The notes beneath the pieces are model-generated. The model did not search any database. It was given only the letters and a program-made list of their open reading frames with translations, and was not told where the DNA came from. From Gemmatimonadota bacterium (GTDB taxonomy: Bacteria > Gemmatimonadota > Gemmatimonadetes > Gemmatimonadales > Gemmatimonadaceae), in NCBI GenBank assembly GCA_016714015.1, contig JADJNZ010000006.1, positions 310,001-374,000 of the forward strand: a stretch of 64,000 nt of DNA, read 5' to 3'. A program made the translations under genes and the position numbers. Position 1 is the first letter of the stretch. The number at the start of each line of letters is the position of its first letter. Below, in pieces: positions 17,241 through 25,168 of the stretch.

Positions 17241-18250
17241 ACGCGCCCACTGCCCTCCATGAACTGCGGGCGCAGGCCCAGCAGCTCGCCGCGGCCGGCG
17301 CGTGGACTGACGCGGGCGAGCTGCTCCTCGCGCACGCATCGCGCCTGCGCACCCACCCCGAGACGGCCGCGCTGCTCGCCGAGTCGCTCGTGCGCACCGG
17401 TCGCGCGCGCGAGGCGAAGGAGTGGCTCGCCGCGGTCCTCCCCGCCATCGAGGCGAGCGACGACCGCGCGAGCCTCCGCCGCGCCACCGTCCTCACCGGC
17501 GCCGCGCACTTCGTGCTCGGCGAGCTCGACGCCGCTCGTCGCGGCTTCAATGAAGCGCTCGACCTCGCTCGCGCGGATGGCGATGACGTCCTCGTCGCCT
17601 TTGCGATGAGCAACCTCGGCGCCATCGCCAACATCGAGGGCGACCGCACCGGCGCGCTCGCCCTCTATCATCTCGCCATCTCGGCCCACCAGCGTCTCGG
17701 CAACACCCGCGGCCTGGCCGAGGCGTTCCACAACATGGCGATCACGTATCGCGATCTCGGGAAGCTCGCAGAGGCGGACGAGCTCGAGCAGCGCAGCGCC
17801 GAGTTCGCCCGCGATGCGGCCCAGCCCCTCATCGCATCGATCGCCGGACTCGGCCGCGCCGAGCTCGCGCTCCGCCGCGGCGATGCCTCCTTCGCCGAGG
17901 CGAAGGCACGACGCGCGGCGAGGGAGTTCGCGGCGGCCGGCGACGTCGTGCGCGAGGCCGAGGCGAGCCGCCTCGCGGGCGTCGCGTGCACGATCACGGG
18001 CAAGCACCGCGACGCGCGCGACCTGCTCGACTTCGCCGTCGACCGCACGCGGCGGCTCGGGGCCGCCCTGCATCAGGCCGAGGCGCTGCGCTCGCGCGCC
18101 GAACTCTTCGCGGCCATGGGGGACACGCCGGCGGCACTCGCCGACGGGCGCGCGGCACTCGCGCTCTTCGCACAGCTGCGCGCCCACGACGACGGCACCG
18201 CGCTCGTCCGCTGGATGGAGACGCTGCCGGTCCCGCCGGACGCGCACTGA
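17237..18250 (+). CDS. Tetratricopeptide-repeat (TPR) protein
   Basis: This 337-residue protein lacks a signal peptide and consists of about eight 34-40 residue helical-hairpin repeats. Examples are TGAAHFVLGELDAARRGFNEALDLA, NLGAIANIEGDRTGALALY and NMAITYRDLGKLAEADEL. TPR arrays mediate protein contacts. It is translationally coupled (ATGA) to the sigma-54 activator, so a role as a partner or sensor that controls that activator is a reasonable inference, similar to TPR domains of other regulators, though nothing in the sequence proves it. Confidence 0.85.
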   Translation: MNAPTALHELRAQAQQLAAAGAWTDAGELLLAHASRLRTHPETAALLAESLVRTGRAREAKEWLAAVLPAIEASDDRASLRRATVLTGAAHFVLGELDAARRGFNEALDLARADGDDVLVAFAMSNLGAIANIEGDRTGALALYHLAISAHQRLGNTRGLAEAFHNMAITYRDLGKLAEADELEQRSAEFARDAAQPLIASIAGLGRAELALRRGDASFAEAKARRAAREFAAAGDVVREAEASRLAGVACTITGKHRDARDLLDFAVDRTRRLGAALHQAEALRSRAELFAAMGDTPAALADGRAALALFAQLRAHDDGTALVRWMETLPVPPDAH

Positions 18251-18735
18251 TGATGATGGTCCGCGCCGACGTGCCGCTCCCCTGTCCCGAGTGCGGCGCG
18301 CAGTATCCGGATCCCTCGGACTCGTGCGCGCAGCGCTTCGACGCGTTGCTGGCGCTCGACCACTCGCAACGGGAGCCGTGGGGGAGTCGCCACGCCCTCG
18401 CCTTCTCGGCCTTCGCCCTCCAGCACCCGTCCCGGTTCCGGGGCGCGACGCGCGACCGGGCGTATGCCATGCTCAGGCGCGTCTATCGCGAGGGGGTCGC
18501 GCTCTCGACGGTGGTGCGCGAGGTGCGCCGGTCGCATGCCAGTGGCGGGAGCGCGGTGGCGACGCCGCCGAGCGCGACGGCGGTGACCGAACGGCCGAGC
18601 ACGCCGCCGCACCCCGCGCACCCGCACTTCGCCGTCACCATCCAGGACCTCGGCGCGTTCGATGAGGCCGCGTACGCGGTGCTGCTCGACGCCTGGTGCC
18701 GCGCGACGCTGAACGCCCTCTCCGCGGCCGAGTGA
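18250..18735 (+). CDS. DUF5946 family protein
   Basis: The 161-residue protein starts with CPECGAQYPDPSDSCAQRFDALLALD, the cysteine-rich opening (CPxCG...C) typical of DUF5946 proteins, which probably binds a metal. It continues with a helical region (HALAFSAFALQHP, RAYAMLRRVYREG) characteristic of the family. The function of the family is unknown. Its start overlaps the TPR stop (TGATG) and its stop overlaps the glycosylase start, so it belongs to the same operon. ATG codons at 18253 and 18256 are alternative starts. Confidence 0.8.
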   Translation: MMMVRADVPLPCPECGAQYPDPSDSCAQRFDALLALDHSQREPWGSRHALAFSAFALQHPSRFRGATRDRAYAMLRRVYREGVALSTVVREVRRSHASGGSAVATPPSATAVTERPSTPPHPAHPHFAVTIQDLGAFDEAAYAVLLDAWCRATLNALSAAE

Positions 18736-19376
18736 CCGCGACGCTCGACCTCCGCACCTACCGTCGCGGACTGAAGGCGCTCGCCCTCGCACATGCGCGC
18801 CTCGCGCGGATCCTCGACACGCATGGTGAGCCGCCGTTCTGGACGCACCCGCCGGGGTTCGCCGGCCTCGTCATCGGCATCCTCGGACAGCAGGTCTCCC
18901 TCGAGTCGGCGAATGCCGTGTTCGCCAAGCTCTCCGCGACCCTCGGCGAGGTGCGTCCCGACCGGTTCCTCGCGCTCGACGACCACGCGCTGCGCGCGAC
19001 GGGATTCAGCCGACAGAAGGCGGACTACGCGCGGGGTGTCGCCCGCGCAATCCGGGACGGCACGCTCGACCTCGACGCGCTCGCGCGCGCCGATGACGCG
19101 ACCGTGCGTGCCCGTCTGGTCGCGTTGCGAGGCATCGGGCCCTGGACGGCCGATGTCTATCTGCTATTCGCGCTCCGCCGCGCCGACGCCTGGCCGTCGG
19201 GCGATCTCGCGCTCATCAAGGCGGTGCACGAGGTGCGCATCGCGCGGGGTCCCATCGCCTCCTCGCGCGCCGATGCGATCGCCGCACGCTGGCGACCCTG
19301 GCGCGCGGTGGCCGCGCGGCTCCTCTGGCATCACTACCTGAGTGCGCGCGGCCGCGGCGACGCCGCGCTCGCCTAA
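18732..19376 (+). CDS. HhH-GPD DNA glycosylase, AlkA-like (3-methyladenine glycosylase)
   Basis: The 214-residue protein is an HhH-GPD base-excision glycosylase. The helix-hairpin-helix LVALRGIGPW lies at residues 129-138 and the catalytic aspartate of the GPD loop is D158 in WPSGDLAL. GFAGLVIGILGQQVSLESA is the conserved first helix of AlkA-like enzymes. No Cys4 iron-sulfur cluster is present, which argues against EndoIII/MutY. It lacks the N-terminal TBP-like domain of E. coli AlkA, so it is a short form. It would remove alkylated purines from DNA. The GTG start overlaps the preceding stop (GTGA). Confidence 0.9.
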   Translation: MTATLDLRTYRRGLKALALAHARLARILDTHGEPPFWTHPPGFAGLVIGILGQQVSLESANAVFAKLSATLGEVRPDRFLALDDHALRATGFSRQKADYARGVARAIRDGTLDLDALARADDATVRARLVALRGIGPWTADVYLLFALRRADAWPSGDLALIKAVHEVRIARGPIASSRADAIAARWRPWRAVAARLLWHHYLSARGRGDAALA

Positions 19377-19927
19377 CCGGCGCAGCGCCAGGCCGCGCCG
19401 ACCGCGGCGTAGCCGATGCGCGGCAGCAGCTGCTCCGCGGCGAGCACGACCCCCCAGAACATCACGATGAGCGCGAGCACATGCGCGACGGCCACCCGCG
19501 CGCGCCACGCGGTCACGCTCGCCCACGCGCCGGACACCAGCACCGCGGCGATCACGCCGAGGTAGAGATGCAGCAGCCAGCCGCACTCGTGCGCGTACGG
19601 CCAGTAGAGCACCGCGGCGCCAAGGCCGCTCGCGGCCGCCGTGCGCAACCAGGCGCCGATCAGCTCGATCGTGCGTGGCGCGAGGCCGCCGATCGACGTC
19701 GGGCCGGAGGCGGCACCGGCGGCCACACCCGCGCTCGCGCCGAGGCTGCCGCGCGCCGGGTTCACCGCGCCGATCGGACCGGGAATCGCTGGCGACGCGC
19801 GATCCGGTGACGGCGTGGGGTCACCGCGCAGCGAGGGATCCGCCCCGGGCAGTGTGCGGATGAGGCGATCGATCTCGAGACCGAACGAATCCGTGAGTTG
19901 ACGGAAACGGTTGGGGCGTTCTGTCAT
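19373..19927 (-). CDS. Membrane protein of unknown function
   Basis: The 184-residue product has a soluble N-terminal half (a basic start MTERPNRFRQ, then a Pro/Gly/Ala-rich linker at about residues 35-80) and three hydrophobic helices in the C-terminal half (about residues 92-112, 118-138 and 146-168). No family is recognised. A GGAGAA ribosome site precedes the ATG. Its last codon and stop overlap the stop of the convergent glycosylase gene by four bases. Confidence 0.7.
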   Translation of the reverse strand: MTERPNRFRQLTDSFGLEIDRLIRTLPGADPSLRGDPTPSPDRASPAIPGPIGAVNPARGSLGASAGVAAGAASGPTSIGGLAPRTIELIGAWLRTAAASGLGAAVLYWPYAHECGWLLHLYLGVIAAVLVSGAWASVTAWRARVAVAHVLALIVMFWGVVLAAEQLLPRIGYAAVGAAWRCAG

Positions 19928-20067
19928 GCGCGTTCTCCTGCCGCGGGCGGTTCACGGTGCGCCGTGCACGGAGAATGACGAGCACGGCGCGCACGGCGGC
20001 CAGAGGCAGCGTCACATTGTGGCACCACGGATCATGCGGCGCCGCGATGCGCCGACACTTCACGCGT

Positions 20068-20340
20068 TCAACGCAGGAACCGTCGCGCCACCTGTTCGAG
20101 CCGGTCCTGCTGCGTGCGCTCCGCCTCGGCGAGGATCACCTCGACATACGGTCTCAACTTCGGCTCGCCCCAGTAGTATCCCGTCGCGCGTTCGGCGAGC
20201 TGCGTCTCGCTCACGCAGGCGGCGTCGAGCAACGCCCGCGCCGCGGCGCGATCGTAGTCCGGATCGTCGCGCTCCGGCAGCGCATAGTTGCGGCGAGGCA
20301 TCTCGCCTTCCGCGTCGTCCCGCAGGAATGCCCGCGACAT
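20068..20340 (-). CDS. Small conserved-looking protein, 90 aa
   Basis: The start at 20340 is fixed by a strong GAGAGG ribosome site nine bases upstream. The product is soluble and strongly charged: MSRAFLRDD at the N-terminus, a DDPDYDRAAARALLDAA helix, and a C-terminal helix rich in Glu/Arg/Gln that ends in RRFLR. The MSRAF start resembles the N-terminus found on some GreA/GreB-related proteins, but the remainder shows no Gre domain. The function is unknown. Confidence 0.7.
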   Translation of the reverse strand: MSRAFLRDDAEGEMPRRNYALPERDDPDYDRAAARALLDAACVSETQLAERATGYYWGEPKLRPYVEVILAEAERTQQDRLEQVARRFLR

Positions 20341-20414
20341 CGATCCCGTCCTCTCCTGAGCTGTCGTCCGTGCGATGCTGAACGATAGCGGGTCCGCGCG
20401 CGCCAGGCCCGGCT

Positions 20415-20420
20415 TAGACT
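20415..20420 (+). promoter_or_regulatory. -10-like box, six bases before the mutarotase ATG (leaderless candidate)
   Basis: TAGACT at 20415-20420 is followed by exactly six bases and then the ATG at 20427. There is no Shine-Dalgarno sequence in the remaining space, so initiation on a leaderless mRNA is the simplest reading. Confidence 0.45.
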
Positions 20421-20426
20421 TCACGC

Positions 20427-21278
20427 ATGGACGCCCCTTTCCTCGATCTCCGCGCGGCCGACGGTGCCACCGCCCGCCTCCACCTCGACGGTGCCCAGGT
20501 CACGTCGTGGATCCCTGCCGGTGAGACCGACGACCGGCTCTTCGTGAGCGCGCGGGCCGAGTACGGTCGCGGCAAGTCCGTGCGCGGCGGGATCCCCATC
20601 TGCTTCCCGCAGTTCGGGCCCTTCGGGGCGCTGCCGCAGCACGGCTTCGCGCGCACGACGCGCTGGGTGGTCGCCGATGACGCCGCGCCGGCCGGGACGG
20701 CACGAGTGGTCCTCCTCGACGCCGACGTCGCGCGCGATCGACCGGCCGCCGAGTGCGCCGCGTGGCCGTATCGATTCCGCGCCGAGCTGCGGGCGCAGGT
20801 GGGAGGGAACGCACTCGAGGTCACGCTGGACGTGACGAACACGGGTGACGCGCCGTTCGCGTTCACCGCGGCGCTGCATCCCTACTTCGCCGTGCGCGAC
20901 GCCTTCGCCTGCGAGGTGCACGGACTGAACGGCCTGCGGTACCGTGACGCGTTGCGCGACGGAGCCATCCTCGACGAGCACGGTTCCGCGCTCGCGATCA
21001 CCGGTCCGCTCGACCGGGTCTACTACGCCGCGCCGGACCGGCTCGAGCTGCGCGAACCGCATCGCACGCTGCGCCTCATGAAGCGCGGATTCCCCGACGC
21101 CGTCGTCTGGAACCCCGGGGCGGCGGGGACGTCGTCGCGCCGCGACTTCGTGCCCGGCGACGAGACCCACATGCTCTGCGTGGAGGCCGGCGCGATCGGC
21201 GCGCCGGTGACGCTCGCGCCGGGTGCCAGCTGGAGCGGCACCCAGCGCATGGAAGCGGTCGCTACTTCCGCCCGATGA
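20427..21278 (+). CDS. D-hexose-6-phosphate mutarotase (YeaD-like aldose 1-epimerase family)
   Basis: The 283-residue cytosolic enzyme matches the YeaD branch of the aldose 1-epimerase superfamily. The diagnostic blocks are VRGGIPICFPQFGPF and QHGFAR near the N-terminus (the latter carrying the catalytic histidine), LHPYFAV in the middle, and DAVVWNPGA near the C-terminus. These enzymes interconvert the alpha and beta anomers of glucose-6-phosphate and related sugars. The length is normal. The 3' end overlaps the convergent beta-barrel gene by 17 bases. Confidence 0.9.
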   Translation: MDAPFLDLRAADGATARLHLDGAQVTSWIPAGETDDRLFVSARAEYGRGKSVRGGIPICFPQFGPFGALPQHGFARTTRWVVADDAAPAGTARVVLLDADVARDRPAAECAAWPYRFRAELRAQVGGNALEVTLDVTNTGDAPFAFTAALHPYFAVRDAFACEVHGLNGLRYRDALRDGAILDEHGSALAITGPLDRVYYAAPDRLELREPHRTLRLMKRGFPDAVVWNPGAAGTSSRRDFVPGDETHMLCVEAGAIGAPVTLAPGASWSGTQRMEAVATSAR

Positions 21279-21858
21279 CCCAGCGGAAGCCGATGCCGAT
21301 CGCCGAGGCGTCGAACGTCTCGCCACCGGGCGCGGTGTACTCCATCGCCGTGTAGGAGAGCACCCCGTACTTCCAGCCGAGCTGGAGCGTGGGCGCGGCG
21401 TTCGACTCGAGTTCGGTGTCGGGGAAGAAGCCGTCGCCGTTCATGTTCACCGCGTTGTGCTTGGTGATGCCGGCCCCCACCCACCAGTCGGCATCGATCG
21501 CGTAGCGGCCGATGACCTCCACCGGGATGCGCGTGATGCCGATGCTCGCGTTCTCCGACGCGTTGGTCACGAACTTGTAGCCGACCACGGCACCGAGCGA
21601 GAGACGCGGCGCCGCCGGCAAGCGGTACTGGCCGCCGAACGCGATCTGTCCGCCCTGGCCACCCGTGAGCGTCTGCGTGTCGCCGTTCTGGAACTGGATC
21701 TCGATGAGTTCCTCGCCACCGAAGGCGATGTTCCCCTCGAACACCCAGTTGAAGCCGGGCCGCGGCAGGCCGGCGGGGGCCGGCGCGCCCTTCGACTGCG
21801 CAGCGAGCGGCGCCGCCAGGAAGGCGAGCGTGAGGAGCGGAGCGAGGTGACGATGCAT
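21262..21858 (-). CDS. Outer-membrane beta-barrel protein (small, porin/OmpW-like architecture)
   Basis: The 198-residue product starts at the ATG that opens a signal peptide (LAFLAAPLAAQ); the upstream open frame adds 20 residues without a signal. The mature part is a series of amphipathic strands with alternating aromatic and hydrophobic residues (FNWVFEGNIAFGG, LSLGAVVGYKFV, WWVGAGITKHNAV, LQLGWKYGVLSY) and ends in GIGFRWVIGRK, consistent with an eight-stranded barrel. No ligand can be predicted. No Shine-Dalgarno sequence is visible. Confidence 0.75.
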   Translation of the reverse strand: MHRHLAPLLTLAFLAAPLAAQSKGAPAPAGLPRPGFNWVFEGNIAFGGEELIEIQFQNGDTQTLTGGQGGQIAFGGQYRLPAAPRLSLGAVVGYKFVTNASENASIGITRIPVEVIGRYAIDADWWVGAGITKHNAVNMNGDGFFPDTELESNAAPTLQLGWKYGVLSYTAMEYTAPGGETFDASAIGIGFRWVIGRK

Positions 21859-21941
21859 GTGAGGGAGGCCAGGCGAAGGGTGATGAGGAGCGGACCGCTC
21901 CAAGGAAATCGACCTCACGGCCGAACGCCAGCGGGAGGCGT

Positions 21942-21947
21942 TAAGTT
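21942..21947 (+). promoter_or_regulatory. -10-like box, six bases before the RNase Z ATG (leaderless candidate)
   Basis: TAAGTT at 21942-21947 is followed by six bases and the ATG at 21954. The geometry is identical to the boxes at 20415 and 27322. Confidence 0.45.
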
Positions 21948-21953
21948 TCGTCC

Positions 21954-22907
21954 ATGTCGCTCTCGCTGCGCTTCCTGGGCACCTCCGCCTCGCGACCCAC
22001 CGTGGAGCGGGGGCTCTCGTCCATCGCCGTGACGCGCGAGGGCGAGACGTTCCTGTTCGACTGCGGCGAGGGCACCCAGCGCCAGATGATGCGCTGGAAC
22101 GTCGGCTTCACCCTCGGTGACATCTTCTTCACGCACTTCCACACCGACCACTGGCTGGGTGTGCTGGGGCTCCTGAAGACGCTCGCCCTGCAGGCGCGCA
22201 CGGAACCGCTCCGCCTCTGGGGACCGAAGGGCGCGATCGCGATGATGAAGCGCGCCGAGGGCCTCGGGAACGAGAAGCTCACCTTCCCGCTGACCGTCGC
22301 CGAGGTCGAGCCCGGCGTGCCGATCCGGCGAAAGGACTACGAGATCCGTCCCTTCCAGGTGGAGCATCGGAACGGGGCCGCGGTGGGCTACGCGCTCGTC
22401 GAGCACGAGCGGCGGGGGCGCTTCGATCCCGATCTCGCGCGGGAGCTCGGCATCCCCGAAGGCCCGCTCTGGGGTCGCATCCACAAGGGGGAGGCGGTCA
22501 CGCTCGACGACGGTCGCGTGATCGAGCCCTCGGTCCTCGTGGGACCGACACGGCCGGGCCGCACGATCGTCATCACCGGCGACACGCGCCCCTGCGCGCG
22601 GACGATCGAGCAGGCGGTGGGCGCGGACCTGCTCGTGCACGAGGCGACCTTCGGGGACGAGGACGCCGCGCGCGCGGCGGAGACGATGCACTCGACCGCG
22701 CGCGAAGCGGCGACGGTCGCGAAGATGGCCGGGGTCACCCGGCTCGTGCTCACGCACTTCTCGGCGCGCTACTCGCGCGATCCGAGCGACCTCGGGCGCG
22801 AGGCGCGCGAGGCCTTCAGCGGCGAGGTGCTGCTCGCCAAGGACGGGATGGAGCTCGAGGTGCCGTACCGGGACGAGGTCCCCGCGAGCGTCGCCGCGGC
22901 CGGCTGA
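21954..22907 (+). CDS. rnz: Ribonuclease Z (tRNA 3'-processing endonuclease)
   Basis: The 317-residue protein is a full-length RNase Z of the metallo-beta-lactamase superfamily. The zinc motif HFHTDH is at residues 61-66, preceded by FDCGEGTQRQ, the RNase Z-specific block. Further ligands appear in VITGDTRPC (Asp), LVHEATF and LTHFSARY (final His). The enzyme cuts tRNA precursors after the discriminator base. The family exosite arm is represented by the EPLRLWGPKG region. It begins with a leaderless-type promoter box. Confidence 0.95.
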   Translation: MSLSLRFLGTSASRPTVERGLSSIAVTREGETFLFDCGEGTQRQMMRWNVGFTLGDIFFTHFHTDHWLGVLGLLKTLALQARTEPLRLWGPKGAIAMMKRAEGLGNEKLTFPLTVAEVEPGVPIRRKDYEIRPFQVEHRNGAAVGYALVEHERRGRFDPDLARELGIPEGPLWGRIHKGEAVTLDDGRVIEPSVLVGPTRPGRTIVITGDTRPCARTIEQAVGADLLVHEATFGDEDAARAAETMHSTAREAATVAKMAGVTRLVLTHFSARYSRDPSDLGREAREAFSGEVLLAKDGMELEVPYRDEVPASVAAAG

Positions 22908-22934
22908 CCGGCGCGCGCGGCCCGGCGGCGGCGC

Positions 22935-23336
22935 TCAGGGCAACGGCTGACGACCGGAGAAGCCCGCGTCGATCTCATGCCAGTGCGACACGCTGCGCTC
23001 GCCGTGCATCCAGCAGTAGTAGACTGGCCGTCCCTCGTGCTCACCGGGGAAGTCGAAGAGTCCGGTCTCCAGCGACTTGCACTCGACGCCGAGTTCGGCG
23101 AGCTCGCGCATGAACCCCTCGATCTCGGTCGCCGCGCGCTGGACCTCCTTCTGGAGGCGCACCGCCTCGCTGTCGGGACGGTCCGGGTCGGTGGCGATGT
23201 TGGCGACCTCGAACTGCGCCATGAGACTCCTCCACTCGGCGTAGGTGCGCACGAGGTCGTCGGCGATGCGGCGGACCAGCGGCAGGGCGCGGGTCGCGCG
23301 CTCGGGGGTCCAGAGCTGCGTGGCGGTGGCGGACAT
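22935..23336 (-). CDS. DUF2203 family protein
   Basis: The 133-residue soluble protein matches DUF2203: LWTPERATRALPLVRRIADDLV at the start, a helical middle (KEVQRAATEIEGFMRELAELGVECKSLETGLFDFP), and the conserved end VYYCWMHGERSVSHWHEIDAGFSGRQPL. The family function is unknown. It is the last gene of a three-gene operon whose members overlap by ATGA on the minus strand. Confidence 0.88.
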   Translation of the reverse strand: MSATATQLWTPERATRALPLVRRIADDLVRTYAEWRSLMAQFEVANIATDPDRPDSEAVRLQKEVQRAATEIEGFMRELAELGVECKSLETGLFDFPGEHEGRPVYYCWMHGERSVSHWHEIDAGFSGRQPLP

Positions 23337-23872
23337 CAGCGGGCTCCCTCGGGGGTCGTGACGGCGGCGCGGGCGTGCGCCTCCGCATGCTTCGCTTCGG
23401 CGGCGCGCTCCTCGAGGCGTCGCGCGCGGCGCGCCTCGGCGGCCTCGTACCGGCGCTGTTCCTCGCGCGACTCCGGCCGCACGGCCGGGACCTCGGTCGG
23501 ACGGCCGCTCTCGTCGATGGCGACGAACGTGATGTAGCAGGAGTTCGTGTGACGGCGGCGCCCCGTGCGCAGGTCCTCCGACTCGACCCGCACGCCGACC
23601 TCCATCGACGTGCGGCCGGCGAAGTTCACGCTCGCCTTGAGCACGAGCAGCTCCCCGACATGCACCGGCTCGCGGAAGTCGATCCGGTCGACCGAGACGG
23701 TGACGCACTGCTGGCGCGCATGCCGCATGGCGCAGACCGCGGCCGTCTTGTCCATCAGCGCCATCACCGCGCCGCCGAAGACGGCGCCGAGGACGTTCGC
23801 GTCCTCGGGCATCATCAGGCTCGTCGACTCGTGCGCCGACTCGCGGACGGGACGGGACGGGCGCGCGCTCAT
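23336..23872 (-). CDS. YciA-type acyl-CoA thioesterase (hotdog fold)
   Basis: The 178-residue protein has a single hotdog domain with the YciA/BACH pattern MMPEDANVLGAVFGGAVMALMDKTAAVCA and VTVSVDRIDFREPVHVGELLVLKASVNFAGRTSMEVGV. These enzymes hydrolyse acyl-CoA thioesters in the cytosol. A charged helical tail rich in Glu, Arg and Ala (about the last 45 residues) extends past the normal domain end. It overlaps both neighbours by four bases or fewer. The nearby acyl-CoA dehydrogenase gives a loose fatty-acid context. Confidence 0.9.
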   Translation of the reverse strand: MSARPSRPVRESAHESTSLMMPEDANVLGAVFGGAVMALMDKTAAVCAMRHARQQCVTVSVDRIDFREPVHVGELLVLKASVNFAGRTSMEVGVRVESEDLRTGRRRHTNSCYITFVAIDESGRPTEVPAVRPESREEQRRYEAAEARRARRLEERAAEAKHAEAHARAAVTTPEGAR

Positions 23873-25104
23873 GTGCCGCTCCGTGCGCGTCGCGCCGCGG
23901 GGCTCGGTGCGAGGCGCCGCGGCACGACGACGGGGGCCTTCCGCGCCGAAGCCGGGACGACGAGCGGCGCGACACGCGCGGCGCGAGGGGTGTGCCGAAC
24001 GATCCGGTTCTCTCCCGAGTAGAACGACGCGTCGTTGAACGCCTTCGTGAGCGCCGCGCGCGTCCCCGGCACCGCCGACGAGTCGCCGATCCACATCACC
24101 CGCAGGACCGGCGACGGCACCGACCCGAGCCGCCACTCGGTGCCGGCGGGATCGCGCAGCGAGAGCGCGACCCGCGCGCGCGGGTCATCGGCGGATCGAC
24201 CGACCAGCGTGAAGCCGTCGCGCGGCCAGAGTCGCTCCTCGGCGCGCTCGTCGATCGGATACTCCGGACGCAGCGCCTCGAACCACGACGGCGCGTCGAC
24301 GTCGATGGCCTCGAGCTCGACGACGTTCGCCTCTTCGTCGGCCCCGCTCTGCGTGACGGCGAAGCGCACCTGCAACGCCCGGTCGATCACGCTGAGCGAG
24401 AAGCTGCGGGCGTCGAAGCCGAAGCGGTCCACCGTCGGCGTGACCGCGACCGCCGAGTCGCGCGCGATCGCGGCGATGGAATCGCGCAGCGCGCTCCAGC
24501 GGTCGCGCGCGAGGGCCACGGCCCGACGCGCCGGCCCCGCTCCGATGATCGCCTCGAGGGGCGCCGGCGTCGCGGTGCGAAGGTCCACCACGCCGCGCCG
24601 CGCGCCGTGCGCGTTCGTCCCGCCGATCACGTCGACGTCGGTCCGGTACTCGTACGAGAGCCACGGTCCGTGGATCTCGAGCACGAGGATGTCCGCCGTG
24701 GCGACGGTGCGCGGGTCCTCGTTGCCATGCTCGTCGGGCGCGAGCGGCCGCTCGTCGGGATTGGCCGATGCATAGGCACGCGCCAGCGCGGGCAGCAGCG
24801 TGTCCGCGACCAGCTGCACGGAGTCGCCGCTGATGAGGTCGCGCTTGAAGAGCCGCTGCCCGATGAAGGCCGCGTCGTAGAACGAGAAGTCCTCGTCGGC
24901 GACGTAGAGCTCGGCGAAGCGGCCCGCGACCTGCGCGAGCACCATCGGCGCACCGCGCACCCGGATGCCGTCAGCGTCGGAGCGCACCCAGAACACCGAG
25001 TCGGCCGCGGCGACGATGAACTCGGCGGACGGCGCCGGCGGCGGCGCCTCGGCGCGCTCGCACGCGGCGAGGGCGAGGAGGAACGGGAGCAGGCGCACGC
25101 GCAT
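23869..25104 (-). CDS. Large lipoprotein of unknown function
   Basis: The 411-residue protein starts with a short lipoprotein signal (LLALAAC lipobox at about residue 15). The mature part has alpha/beta character: a segment VFWVRSDADGIRVRGAPMVL, an AYASANPDERPLAPDEHGNED region, and a C-terminal domain DGFTLVGRSADDPRARVALSLRDPAGTEWRLG. I do not recognise the family. The last 45 residues are basic and Ala/Pro/Arg-rich. It is the first gene of the operon with the thioesterase and DUF2203 genes. A -10-like box sits five bases before its ATG. Confidence 0.75.
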   Translation of the reverse strand: MRVRLLPFLLALAACERAEAPPPAPSAEFIVAAADSVFWVRSDADGIRVRGAPMVLAQVAGRFAELYVADEDFSFYDAAFIGQRLFKRDLISGDSVQLVADTLLPALARAYASANPDERPLAPDEHGNEDPRTVATADILVLEIHGPWLSYEYRTDVDVIGGTNAHGARRGVVDLRTATPAPLEAIIGAGPARRAVALARDRWSALRDSIAAIARDSAVAVTPTVDRFGFDARSFSLSVIDRALQVRFAVTQSGADEEANVVELEAIDVDAPSWFEALRPEYPIDERAEERLWPRDGFTLVGRSADDPRARVALSLRDPAGTEWRLGSVPSPVLRVMWIGDSSAVPGTRAALTKAFNDASFYSGENRIVRHTPRAARVAPLVVPASARKAPVVVPRRLAPSPAARRARSGT

Positions 25105-25109
25105 GCCGC

Positions 25110-25115
25110 AATATA
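25110..25115 (-). promoter_or_regulatory. Extended -10-like box immediately upstream of the large lipoprotein ATG
   Basis: On the minus strand TGATATATT occurs with TATATT ending five bases before the ATG at 25104. With a TG two bases before the hexamer it resembles an extended -10 element. Any transcript starting from it would be leaderless or nearly so. Confidence 0.45.
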
Positions 25116-25138
25116 TCACCCTCCCACCCGACCCCTCC

Positions 25139-25156
25139 GGCCCGCGCGCGCGGGCC
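25139..25156. terminator. GC palindrome between two minus-strand genes
   Basis: An 18-base perfect GC-only palindrome lies 13 bases beyond the stop of the aminotransferase gene and before the lipoprotein gene. It could form a short stem and mark the end of the upstream unit; the alternating CG core may simply reflect base composition. Confidence 0.3.
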
Positions 25157-25168
25157 GTCAGCCCACGG

